From: Phytophthora colocasiae
Lineage: Eukaryota > Oomycota > Peronosporomycetes > Peronosporales > Peronosporaceae
Direction: 5' to 3'
Length of the DNA stretch: 64,000 nucleotides
Assembly: GCA_018806915.1 (NCBI GenBank)
Contig: JAGKQI010000069.1
Coordinates: 1,054,001 to 1,118,000 of the forward strand
Part shown: positions 32,232 through 42,527 of the stretch, piece by piece
How the letters are laid out: every line of letters starts with the position of its first letter
How positions within the stretch are numbered: position 1 is the first letter of the stretch
Translations under genes and position numbers: made by a program
Notes under the pieces: model-generated
The model's input: only the letters and a program-made list of their open reading frames with translations
Databases searched by the model: none
Told to the model about the DNA's origin: nothing

Positions 32232-33609
32232 TGTGGTGAAGCGGACGAGGATTTTTCCCGGAGAGGCGATATCAGCCACGAACCCAAATAGAGTCGGAAC
32301 GAGCGACAGGGGGAACCTGTGATCCCCAGATCTGAGTCGAATCAGACAAAGGTACGATGGGTCCCGCCGGGGAACAGGCAGCAGAGACACCGGCGGAAGA
32401 GCAAGCGGAGCGGTGTTCGTGGGTGATCCAAGTCCTACCGGAGGGAGAATGGGAAGATCAAGGATGTTCTCGCGCGATCGACGATGGCGGGGTCCCAAGT
32501 GAGCACGATCAGCTCACCCCAGCGCCCCGAAGCCTTTTAACGGCATGATCCTGCTTCCCCAGGCGGCGACGAAGCGGGATCACGCAATGATCCTCTCCCG
32601 TTTAAGTACGAGACCAGCTCCGGACCAAGTTCAGCCCCAGGTACGACGCAGACTTTTCGGGTGGTCTGATCCGGATTCTCCGGACGACTACCAAGCGGGA
32701 TCGGGCGGCGATTGAGTCCCGATTAAGTGCGAGATCAAGCTTCGGTTAAGTGCGGGATCAAGTCCCGGTTAAGTGCGAGATCAAGCTTCGGTTAAGTGCG
32801 AGATCAAGCTTCGGTTAAGTGCGAGATCAAGCTTCGGTTAAATACGAGATCAAGCTTCGGTTAAGTACGAAATCGGCCCACGATCAGGGTAAGGGGAGCC
32901 AAGCTAGGGATCAGCTATGTAGCCAGTGTCATGTGATCGTAGGATAGTAAATCAGGATGGGATTAGTAGGCATAGGAATAACCATAAACAGAATCGAATT
33001 TGCCCTGAACCACTCAAGTGTCTTCGCTACGCCTGGAACCGGGAACTACATTGGCCCTACAAGCGTCAAGAAGGTAGGGATACGTGACCTAGTATAGCGG
33101 TTAAGTCTGGATAATATATTGGCCAGCTTTGCCCTATCTAGTGAACTATCCTTTAAGTGCATACATCGGATCGGAAGGAATTGGTTGTTTAGCCTAAGGA
33201 TCCCGTCGAATATCGCCCCCTCAAGACCCCCGCTATCGGAAGCGGAAAACAACGAAAGGAAGGGACTGAATCCTGAACATTGGACTATTGGAAGACCTGG
33301 ATCAAGAACCAGGCACCCGGATCAAGGCTCGAGAACTCGCCTACGACCGGGATCAAGTACCCCGAGGTGGAGTGAAGAACTCCCACGCTACCTCCAACCC
33401 CTGCGTCACCCAAGACTTTCTTCTCGTCCCAAGACATCTTCAGAAGTTACCTGGAAGAGCGTAACCCGCCTACCGACGGGTACACAAGGTGAAACTACAC
33501 ACAGCTAGATCACGGATCATCGGGGGACCCCCTCCGTTAGTCGGTGTCTGGGCGCAAGTGGTGATCGAGACCTGCCTCAACGAGATTTTGGCAGATCCGC
33601 TCTACCACA
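32232..33609 (+). repeat. 5' LTR of element B
   Basis: 1,378 bp, the same length as the 3' LTR at 55538-56915. It starts TGTGGTG and ends CTACCACA; the 3' copy ends CACCACA, so the ends form a 7-bp inverted repeat. By eye there are about 22 substitutions between copies (roughly 98.4 percent identity), more than half of them crowded in 33150-33320. It contains a 23-bp tandem array. Confidence 0.92.
32721..32875 (+). repeat. 23-bp tandem repeat array in LTR B
   Basis: Six full units plus a partial one of GTTAAGTGCGAGATCAAGC followed by TTCG stand head to tail without spacers. The same array is at 56027-56181 in the 3' LTR with one substitution. Each unit carries a GATC. It may be an enhancer-like block. 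Confidence 0.85.
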
Positions 33610-35940
33610 ATGGTGCGCGTGCCCGGATCTTCTGGTGACTTCGGATATCACCGTGAGTCCCAAGAAGAGGTCAAGATTAAAGAAGAACAAGGGGAAGAAG
33701 TGCCTACGAAGGTTGGATCGACGGAGGCACCGATGAAAACAGAAAGATCCACCGATCAGCAGAGTTCTGGGAGGATCTCTACTGACAGGCACGAGGCAGA
33801 CCTGGATCGCAATCCAGATCTTGAAGAAAAACCTCGTATTCCTCCCAAGGCCCCTTCGAGGGCCACCGCGGATCTCGATGAGAATCGAGATCCGCACACG
33901 AGCGATAAGGAATCAGCAAAGCTGAAACCTAATCTGCTCACCAAGTCCACTGTTGCCTCAAGATCGACCAAGAAAAAGAAGATCAAGAGCACCCGGACGA
34001 AATTGAAAGCTCCAGACTCAGAGCCAGAAGATATGATCAGCCCAGGATCGATGATCACCAAGGACGCGATCGAGCAGGCCTACTACAGGAAGAGGCTAAG
34101 CGAGACCTTGCTTAACGATCCTGTTCTTACGATCATACAAGTCCGCCAGATCGGTAACCTCACCGGTTCAGTGTCGAAGCCCCGGACTAGCTCTGACCGC
34201 CTGAACGCGGTGAAGATCCTACTTGATCTGCTCCAAGAAGCTGGTTTGGTGGCTGGAAAGTTCGACCCAAACTCTCTATTTGACTTGGAACTGCAAGCGA
34301 TTCAATCTGCGACCCATGATCTATTCGATTCCCTCAAGATCCTGGTCGGCGAACGCCCACTGACGCCAGATCCAGGCTATCAGACTGGATCGTCATGCTA
34401 TGCGTCAGCGACCTCGGAACCAGATTCCGACAGCCCGAGAAGGCTGCAACGCATGTCGTTGGGCCCCTCTGGTGCCAAATTCCTGAAATCGCGTATGAAG
34501 AAACAAGATACACGATCGGCAGCTACGAAACTGGAGGCCAAGACGCCTGATCAGCAAGAAAATCGCCGGATCCGGACAGACCAGACCGCGCCGACTGCTA
34601 ATGCCACTGGATCGAGCAACAAGTTGGACGACTACTTCCAAATGGCGATGGATCGTTTCTTGAAGGAACGGAGTCTCACGACGCCCCGATCGCCGATCAA
34701 AGGGGAGCTGGATGTTGACATGGAATCCGTTACGGCCTCAGATCCTGACGCATGGGAATACGATCCGGACGATCTGGGTATACCGAGTTCCGGTGGACAA
34801 ATGTCGAGCCGCGCGGCGATCGCATCCGCGGCGATCGGTCAAGGAGGATCGTCGATGATCCAGCGAGTCCGGATCTCAGCGATCTCAGATCTGAAAGATT
34901 TTGCGGGTAAAGATCTGGACGAAGATCGCGCTCGGACCTGGATCAGTAAGGTCAAGTCAGCGTTCCAGCGCGATCAGGCTACGGAAGAAGAGAAATGCCT
35001 CACGTTTGCAGATCTGATGGTGGGACCGGCAAAGAACTGGTACAGGCAGCTCAGTCGAACGACGAAAACCAAGTGGACGGATCTGTTGGACAGTTTCCAG
35101 ACCCAATATTGCGGGTTGGGTATGTCGGTCGCGTGGCAATACTATCACGCTCGCAAACGATCGGAAGAGACCCCTCTCGATTATCTCTACCGGCTCAACG
35201 TGGCGGCTTTACGTGCTAGACTGAAGATCAAGGATGGGAGCCCTAAGGCCCGCCGGGAACATGTGGACCATTACATCGAGACATTGGGAGATCCGGAGTT
35301 AGCTGATCGGCTGACCCTACTCCGACTGAGTGACGTCGATGAACTTGAGGAGGTACTTCGTGCCCGAGAACGGGCGAAAAGCAGACAGCGTAAATCTGCG
35401 TTCGGATCGAAGTACAGACAAAAGGCACCGGCCAGTGCCCCGGCAGCACCCACCCGAGCAGTGATACGGGCGATCCAAATCCAAGATCCGAGCTCGGAAT
35501 CAGAGGAAATATCCGGATCGGACGGATCCGATTCTGAAGGCGATCTCCGGAGAATATATCTTGCCGCGTCGGAAGACAAGCAGATCGGTACTGGGGGCGT
35601 TCCCCACCAACAGGATCAGTCGCGATCGCAGGTGAACGCGCAAGATCGAGGCCGGATCGCGGATCGCAGGGGTACGTCAGACCACGATCGAGGTCGCTGT
35701 TCACACTGTGGATCGCGGAAGCATACGGATCTGGACTGCTGGAGACGTCTAACTTGTGAAAAGTGCGGGAAAAGGGGTCACCCAACGGATCGCTGTCTGT
35801 ATACCTGCCGTGGTTGTGGGGAGATCCATGAAGCTGGAGAATGCCCCATGGAAGAATTCTACAACCAGATCCGCAAGTGGTACGACCCGACCCGACATGC
35901 CGGATTGTTCCCCGAGAAGGTGGAAAAGATGTTAAACTAG
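33610..35940 (+). CDS. gag: element B gag (capsid and three zinc knuckles)
   Basis: An intact 776-aa frame whose ATG lies one nt inside the internal region and overlaps the primer-binding site. The first 400 residues are disordered, rich in Ser, Asp, Lys and Thr. The capsid core lies near residues 415-610 (LKDFAGKDLDEDRARTWI, MVGPAKNWYRQL, WTDLLDSFQTQYC, PLDYLYRLNVAALRA). Three zinc knuckles follow near 697-755: CSHCGSRKHTDLDC, CEKCGKRGHPTDRC and CRGCGEIHEAGEC, which should bind RNA. It ends Leu-Asn-TAG. Gag forms the particle in which reverse transcription takes place. Confidence 0.9.
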   Translation: MVRVPGSSGDFGYHRESQEEVKIKEEQGEEVPTKVGSTEAPMKTERSTDQQSSGRISTDRHEADLDRNPDLEEKPRIPPKAPSRATADLDENRDPHTSDKESAKLKPNLLTKSTVASRSTKKKKIKSTRTKLKAPDSEPEDMISPGSMITKDAIEQAYYRKRLSETLLNDPVLTIIQVRQIGNLTGSVSKPRTSSDRLNAVKILLDLLQEAGLVAGKFDPNSLFDLELQAIQSATHDLFDSLKILVGERPLTPDPGYQTGSSCYASATSEPDSDSPRRLQRMSLGPSGAKFLKSRMKKQDTRSAATKLEAKTPDQQENRRIRTDQTAPTANATGSSNKLDDYFQMAMDRFLKERSLTTPRSPIKGELDVDMESVTASDPDAWEYDPDDLGIPSSGGQMSSRAAIASAAIGQGGSSMIQRVRISAISDLKDFAGKDLDEDRARTWISKVKSAFQRDQATEEEKCLTFADLMVGPAKNWYRQLSRTTKTKWTDLLDSFQTQYCGLGMSVAWQYYHARKRSEETPLDYLYRLNVAALRARLKIKDGSPKARREHVDHYIETLGDPELADRLTLLRLSDVDELEEVLRARERAKSRQRKSAFGSKYRQKAPASAPAAPTRAVIRAIQIQDPSSESEEISGSDGSDSEGDLRRIYLAASEDKQIGTGGVPHQQDQSRSQVNAQDRGRIADRRGTSDHDRGRCSHCGSRKHTDLDCWRRLTCEKCGKRGHPTDRCLYTCRGCGEIHEAGECPMEEFYNQIRKWYDPTRHAGLFPEKVEKMLN
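33611..33628 (+). other. primer-binding site of element B
   Basis: TGGTGCGCGTGCCCGGAT begins one nt after the LTR end and equals the site of element A. The TG of the gag ATG (33610-33612) is part of it. Confidence 0.8.
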
Positions 35941-35978
35941 GACGCTCGCCGGTTTGGAAACCGGTACGAGCCGAGCGT
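35931..35978 (+). promoter_or_regulatory. candidate -1 ribosomal frameshift signal, element B gag/pol
   Basis: GTTAAAC (35931-35937) directly precedes the gag stop TAG. After 4 nt, ACGCTCG (35942-35948) pairs with CGAGCGT (35972-35978), enclosing CCGGTTT/AAACCGG (35949-35955 with 35958-35964). Pol is open in the -1 frame through this point, and gag and pol overlap by 100 nt. Confidence 0.7.
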
Positions 35979-38900
35979 TCTGAGTACTGCATCTATGCAT
36001 ATGTGAACAAGAAATCGAGAGATCAAGATAGGGAGAATTCGGATCTGCGCGGTAATACATGTAAGTTGCATTTGTATACTGCTAAGATCGCGAGTCTTCC
36101 CCGTGTCGATGAGTTCTCGCGATCTGGTGCAGAAGTGGCTTTGGATCTCAAGGAAGGAGAATCCAGGGGGTATTGGAAATACCACGCACCAGGAAAATGG
36201 TTCCGCCAAGCCAAGATCTCAGGCAAGATCAATCATGAAAGAGCGATCTTGCTCCTGGACACTGGCGCCGAGGTATCCATCTTGGATACCACCTTTGCTC
36301 GTAAGGTTGGGTGCCACTTTGACACTAGTCAGAGACAGGAGTGTGTTGGGATCGGTGATAATGTATACACCACCGAGGGAAGAACGAGGATCAAGATCAC
36401 GCTTGCGGGATACTTGGTATACTTTTTCGATATTTGGATCGGAGATCTATCCAGACAAGACGCCATCTTAGGTATGGATTTCATGATCCCGGCTGGGGTC
36501 CGGATGGATCTTGCGAAGGGATCGATGTGCTTACCTAATGAAGTGGGGATCCCACTTAGTGGTCGCAAGAGATTATACGGGGAGAAGGTAAGATCGGTAA
36601 AATTGGAGGAAGATCTACATATCCCAGTGGGGGGATCTGAAGAGACCGCATCGAGAGTGAAATTATCGGCGACGGAGAAATTGTGGGTGACCAGAGGCGA
36701 CCAATGGGTACCCACCGTGGTAAGTGGACCCGGCCGAACTCGGTACTTAGTGATCACGAATTTGAGCGAGAAGATTTTACGATTGGATCACAGATTACAT
36801 GTTGGAATGGTACTTGATCAGGAAAAAGTGCCTCGATTCCCCGGGTTTGTGTCGGTCGGATCCCGGCGCTACATGGAGTGGCAGAACCTAGCTCTAGAAG
36901 CGACTGTGGACGCAAGGCCAGAACCTCAGGTATCCGTAGAGATCCCCTTACCGTCAGTCGAACGGCCGACCTACGTTACGCCGCGATCCATACTCCGCCG
37001 AGGTAGGACGACCAAGAGCGATCCTGATCCTGCGCCAATACAGAGATGGGAACCTCGATCATCAACCGATGCGGCCGAAGTCAAGGTCACATTCATCGAT
37101 CCCCAACCGGATCCCATGGATACCCCGCCGATTACGATCAGTTCCGACAAGACCCCGAGTGGCGAAGCTGGGGGCGGTGAGACTGAGACGAATGAGAGCT
37201 TGCCAGATCAGGCCCCAGATCGGACAGATCGGACATGCGAAGAAGAGATCGAGGTAAAAACAGAAAAACCAGATTTCAAAATCGAGATCCGACATGTATC
37301 CGACGCTGACGCCGGCCCCACGGTTGAAAGCACCCCGATCCTGACGGCCAAGGACGATAGACTCCCTGATCCATCAACGAACGAACCCGATCCGACATCT
37401 CCTGATGGAATTGAGAATGCCGATCAGACCCACTTACATGAAGGCGGTGATTTTGCAGCCGAAGATCTAGCCGATAATCTCGCAGTAGTACCAGAAATCC
37501 AGATCTCCACCACTGAAGAAGTCCGGATTGAAGATCTGCAGGTAGGAAATCCGGGATCGGCTACCCCGGAGGAGATCGAGAAACTTCGACAGATTATTTG
37601 GAAGAAGCGACATCTCCTGATCGGGAAAGGAAACGCACTTCCTCCAGCGGCCAAGGGTGTTATATGTGATATCGATGTAGGTGATGCAAAGCCGATTGCA
37701 CAACGAGTCCGAAAGGTGGTGCCACAGTTCCGCGAGAAAGTATCGGATCTTATCAAAGGACTCCTAGCTGCCAAGATCATTCGGCCATCGACATCGCCAT
37801 GGGCGTCTCCGATCGTGGTGATCATCAAGAAGAACGGCGTAGACATCCGACTATGTATCGATTATCGGCTGGTGAACGGTCTCACGAGGCTGATGATCTA
37901 CCCAATGCCTCTGATCAATGACCTGTTAGAAGATCTTGACAAGGTTCTGTGGTATTGTTCATTAGACATGGCGAGTGGATTCTGGGTCGTATCAATGACC
38001 GATCGAGCTCGCGCGATCTCAGCTTTCATCACCCCGTTCGGCCTTTTCGAGTGGAATCGCATGCCGTTCGGGCTGAAGAACGCCCCTCAGATCTATCAAC
38101 GTCTTGTGGACAACGCCCTATATGGATTTTTGAAGATCTCCCAGTCAGGGAACACGGAAGACTCTGCAGATGTGTTTGAATCAGGGAACCCGGAGGATCC
38201 TGGTCGCCCGTCAGTTCTAGGACGGAGATCATACATCGACGATATCTTGATCACGGCTGGATCATGGGATCAAATGTGCGATCGGGTGGAAGACCTATTG
38301 GAGGCCTGTGATAAGTGGAATCTCTTGATCAGTGTGGCAAAGAGCTTCTGGGGCATGGATAAGGTGGAATATCTCGGACACAAAGTGTCGATCGATGGAT
38401 TGGAGGCAAACCCGAAAGACCTGAAGTCTCTGACGGATCTACCATTCCCCGGATCACTCCGATCCATGCAATCGTTCCTCGGAAGTTTGAATTGCTATAG
38501 TCGGTTCATCGAGGATTATGCGAACTACGCATCGGTCCTATATGAACTACGTGAGGTGGAGTTCGCAGAACTGAAGAAGCGACCAGATCTACGAAAGATC
38601 ATGGATGGCACGGACCCGATCACTCGGGATCTCGTTGCACTTAAGCCGAATCAGGATGGATCACCAGACACCTCGACTCAAAAGGGGGATAGTACGCCGG
38701 AGCCCGACTTGGGGGCGATGCATTCCCCCTGTTCAAGCGAGATCGAAGCTAATCTGGCCCAACAAACTGGCGACGAGAGGTGGGGTAGAGCATATAGAGC
38801 GTTTACAGCCTTGAAAGCCAAGATTGCGTCGACCCCGATCCTCCGTCACTTCGACATGGCGAAATTGCCCGTGGTGGTTGTGTATGCTAGTGACTGGGCG

Positions 38901-39213
38901 ATTTGCCGCACTGATGCAGGAACACGACCAGATCTACCACCCGGTCGCGTTTGCCAGCCGAACCTTGAAGACGAACGAGCTGAATTATACTGTTACCGAA
39001 AAGGAGGTCTTGGCTCTACTTCCGATCTTGGATCTACACTACACCTTGTTGGTGGGACGTCGGATCAAGGTCCTAACCCGACACTCGACGCTTGCCTGGC
39101 TGTTCAAGTCTGCCGGCCTCCAAGGACGTCTAGGACAATGGTCTGCACTTCTATCCCCATGGACGCTCGAGATCACAGAAGTGTACGAAGGTGAGGATGA
39201 AATACTGGGGTGA
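35938..39213 (+). CDS. pol: element B pol: protease, reverse transcriptase, RNase H (frameshift near 38900)
   Basis: The pol frame is open from 35841 and would be entered by -1 frameshifting at 35937. The protease has AILLLDTGAEVSIL near 36258. After a long acidic linker the RT shows NPWASPI-type leader, KKNGVDIRLCIDYR, SLDMASGFWVV, MPFGLKNAPQIYQRL and catalytic YIDD at 38232-38243. An acidic insert of about 29 residues lies just before YIDD. The Gypsy RNase H begins STPILRHFD; near 38900 the frame moves by one extra or two missing bases and continues YHPVAFASRTLK, ELNYTVTEKEVLALL, up to a TGA at 39211 in a G4 run, where one more G would keep the frame open. Confidence 0.8.
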
Positions 39214-40060
39214 TCGCAGCTAATATAACGCCTAGATCGGAGATCGACGAAGCCCTGATCGCGATCGCGCCACGGAAGGAACCAAAACGTCGGATCCAGA
39301 TGCCGATCCCCACCGTAGACCCAGATGAGGAGCTGTGGGTTATAAGTTTCGACGGATCGGCACGCGTGAAACGAGGGAGGCGCCTTCAGCGCGATCGTGT
39401 GGAGTTTACCGGGGTGGAAAGTGATCAAGGCTAGATCGGATTATGCTGAAAGCCTTACTGTCAATGAAGCGGAATACCGTGGACTCTTGCTAGGTCTTAG
39501 CATGATCGCACAGCTAGAACGCCACCGTTTGGTCGTTTGTGGCGATTCGAACCTGGTGATCCGACAAGTCCGGGGCGAGATCGACTGTAAGGCGCCAGGA
39601 TTGACGTTACTGAAACAGAAGGTGCTGGATCACTTACGGAATTGGGAAGATCATGAGCTTGTCCATGTGAAGAGAGACTGGAATGGGAGTGCAGATAGCT
39701 TGGCGAGTGCCGCGCTGCAGCGAAGAAGCGGGATCGAGGTCCACGATGAGGCAGATCGGAGCGATCTGATCACCCTGAATCGGCTGGATGAGGTGTTGAT
39801 CCCTCGAGTTGAAGATCGAACTGTGCAAGTGTCGGCAGTAGCCACGCGTGCAGCCCGAGCGCGACCTGGTGCCGCTGTCCTGCGAGAGGAACTGATCCGG
39901 GAGATGCGGGTTGATCGGATCAGGCGAGCCCAGAAACGAGGAGGTCTGGATCGCAGGATTAAAGAAGTACCTGGCTGGAGCAGATCGCGGATCTTACTCG
40001 AGCCGAATCTGGATCCTACGCCAAGATCGCCGCCGAATACGAGGTAGATGAACAGGATCT
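39214..40060 (+). pseudogene. element B pol, second RNase H domain (frameshifted)
   Basis: A second RNase H fold follows the Gypsy one: WVISFDGSARV near 39340, then after a frame change VNEAEYRGLLLGLSMIAQL, VVCGDSNLVIRQVRG and HVKRDWNGSADSLAS. D, E, D and D catalytic positions are present. Known Tat elements of plants and some oomycete Gypsy elements carry a second, archaeal-type RNase H at this position. The tail has basic helices leading to the integrase. Confidence 0.7.
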
Positions 40061-41529
40061 GCTGTTTTACTGCCCACCAGGGCCGAGATCAAGTGGTGAT
40101 CGCGACCGCCTGATGAGACCTCGTAGTTCCAGAAACGCTACAGCAGGATGTCCTCCACCACTACCATACGACTCTGGAAGGGGGACATCAGGGGATCGGA
40201 CGTACTTATCAGCGGATCCGAGATCATTTCCACTGGAGGGGATTATATCGGAGTGTTCAACGATACGTAGGCGAGTGTGTAGACTGTGAGACCGGAAAAG
40301 GGAGGCCCACGATCCGGGGCGAGTCGCCGGGGAATCTGCAAGCGACATACCCATTCCAGATCATAGCAATGGATCACATACCCTCCCTACCCAGATCTAA
40401 CAAAGGCAACACCGAACTACTGATCTGGGTAGATCTGTTCACTGGATATGTGATCGCGAAGGCCATCTCCTCCCGATCAGCCCAGACTGTCGCCGAATCC
40501 TATGAAGAATGCGTGTTCCGCAGATTTGGTGCTAGCGAGATGATCAGGCACGATCGAGAACCGGGTTTCATGTCCGACTTCTTCAAATCGTTCAATAAGA
40601 TCCTGGGGCAGCGACAACGGGCGACGATGGCCTACCGGCCGCAAGCCAATGGGACTGCAGAACGGATGGTGCAAACGGCGACTAGGGCGATCAAGATGTA
40701 CGTTCAAGATCTCGATCAGAAGGACTGGGATGAATATGCGGAGAGACTGACGTTCGCTATAAACACGGCTCACGATCGGGTTCGGGGAGATACCCCTCAC
40801 TATTTGGTACACGGATGGGATCCGAGATCGACGTTGGAAGCAACGATTCCGATTGGGTCGACCAGACGCCACGATCGCGATCCAAGACGATGGAGATATC
40901 GGGTTCAGAGATACTACCAGCAGTCACGAGAACAGGTCAACGCTAAGTTACGAGAAGCGATCGCGGACCGGGCCGATCGGCACAATGAGGATGTCGATCC
41001 ACATCAAATCGAAGCTGGATCACGAGTCTGGCTGTATCTAGATCGTGTGAAAGAAGGATATGCGCGTAAACTCGCCCACCTTTGGCACGGCCCGTTCCGT
41101 GTCGCAGAGAAGATCAATGAATTCACGATCAAGCTGGAGATCGCCGGATCTGATTACCATATCTTCCCAGTGGTCCACGTTTCCAAGCTAAAGCTTGTAC
41201 GGGATTTTCCGGATCGACCGCGGATCGAGTTGACGGTGGATGAAGCAGATCGGCTCGATTTCGATGAGACCCTCCTTCCGGAGGACAGTTGGGTCCCAGA
41301 TCTGGGTGCCGATGAGTACGAGGTCGAACGGATCTCGGACATGCGAAGTGGGAAACGAACTCGCTACGGCAGGATCTATCGTGAATTCCTGGTGCACTGG
41401 GTTGGTTACGATGAGCCGACTTGGGTCGACGAAGCTGATCTTAACTGTGGAGCCATGTTGAGCGCGTTCCTACGTGATCATGCTAACCGGAATCGGTTTG
41501 GCGTGATGCAGTCGCACGAAGAAGTGTAA
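40060..41529 (+). CDS. element B integrase with C-terminal chromodomain
   Basis: The intact frame 40369-41529 (386 aa) encodes the DDE core and C-terminus; the zinc-binding N-domain (HHYHTT..GGHQG, CVDCETG) lies upstream at about 40180-40310 in other frames, so one or two indels separate them. DDE residues: the first Asp in AMDHIPSLP, the second in RHDREPGF, the Glu in YRPQANGTAERMV. The C-terminus has DEYEVERISD, then REFLVHWVGYDEPTWVDEADL, a chromodomain of the kind that steers chromoviral integrases to histone marks. The stop at 41527 ends pol. Confidence 0.85.
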
Positions 41530-42400
41530 GAGGGGTCAGGCGAGGTAACAGGGTTGCCTCGCCGTGATCGAGGGAGCTGATGTGGAGGAGAATCCAGATC
41601 AGAGCGAGAGTTTATATTTGTGTATATGCATGTGAGCAGGGAATTTGACGTTGGGAAATGGTGATCCGGAATGCCGAGATGGAGATGAGAGGGGATCACG
41701 TTCCCAAAATGATAGATTGCGAGAATCACGAATGGAGATTATGAAAGTTACGAATGGAGATGGAAGAATGCAAAACGGCCCTAGATGGGGTTCCGAATCC
41801 GAACTCGGGGAGAAGCCCCGAGCTTTGCTGCAGGTGATCGAGGTTGGCACGACTTACGGAGAAGCGGCCCCAGCGGGAGGAGGATTGAACTTGCCGATAA
41901 GGCGGGGGATCCTGGTAGCGGGATGGGGCTGCTATTTAAAATCTGTTATTATTGCACTACTTTGCTGTCGTAGCATTATTACTCCCTTATCGCCTGTCAT
42001 AACTACTGTTTATCTGTTTAAAACATTTTTCGCACTATTTTTACACCGATTTTCCAACAGTAATTCGTAGTGATGCTGAAAATTTCTGTGACTCCGGCAA
42101 ACAAACACGAGAAGCCGAGGTGTCTGGTAGCGCGTTTCGTGGATGTGTTCGTCACGTTCATACATGTTGTTGCGAGCTGTCGTGAACGTATACAGTACTC
42201 CAACAAGAACGAAATCTCGCCCCTCTATATTTTGTCCTCGTTATGGACGTTATTAGATGGAGGGGACATCGAACTCGAAATCCATCTCAGAGATCTCCGA
42301 GTTGAATGCATCAGAATCGTCGTTATCGGGAGCATATGAGCTGTCTGAGCTGTATGTTGTCCCCGCAGCAATGCCCATTGCACTGGGCTGATTGTTTTAT
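41530..42400. other. element B 3' non-coding or unassigned segment, left of the LINE
   Basis: About 870 bp after pol with no recognised protein. Short frames at 41645-42070 and 42070-42339 have no domain. The segment continues at 52387 after the LINE. Confidence 0.5.
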
Positions 42401-42415
42401 GAGGAGTTTTGCCTA
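42401..42415. other. LINE target-site duplication, left copy
   Basis: GAGGAGTTTTGCCTA is repeated exactly at 52372-52386 after the LINE tail. Confidence 0.95.
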
Positions 42416-42527
42416 CTCACTCGTAAAAATACCCCGCAGGGGAACAGTCGCTCAGGAGTGAGCGACATCGACGGCAGCAAACCAGCGGCTACAACTACTC
42501 TACGGACGTGCACGCCTGGTGAAGCCC

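Noticed and set aside
32721..32875. CRISPR-like repeat array in LTR B
   Set aside because: Units of 23 bp are contiguous without spacers, lie in a eukaryotic LTR and recur identically in the other LTR.
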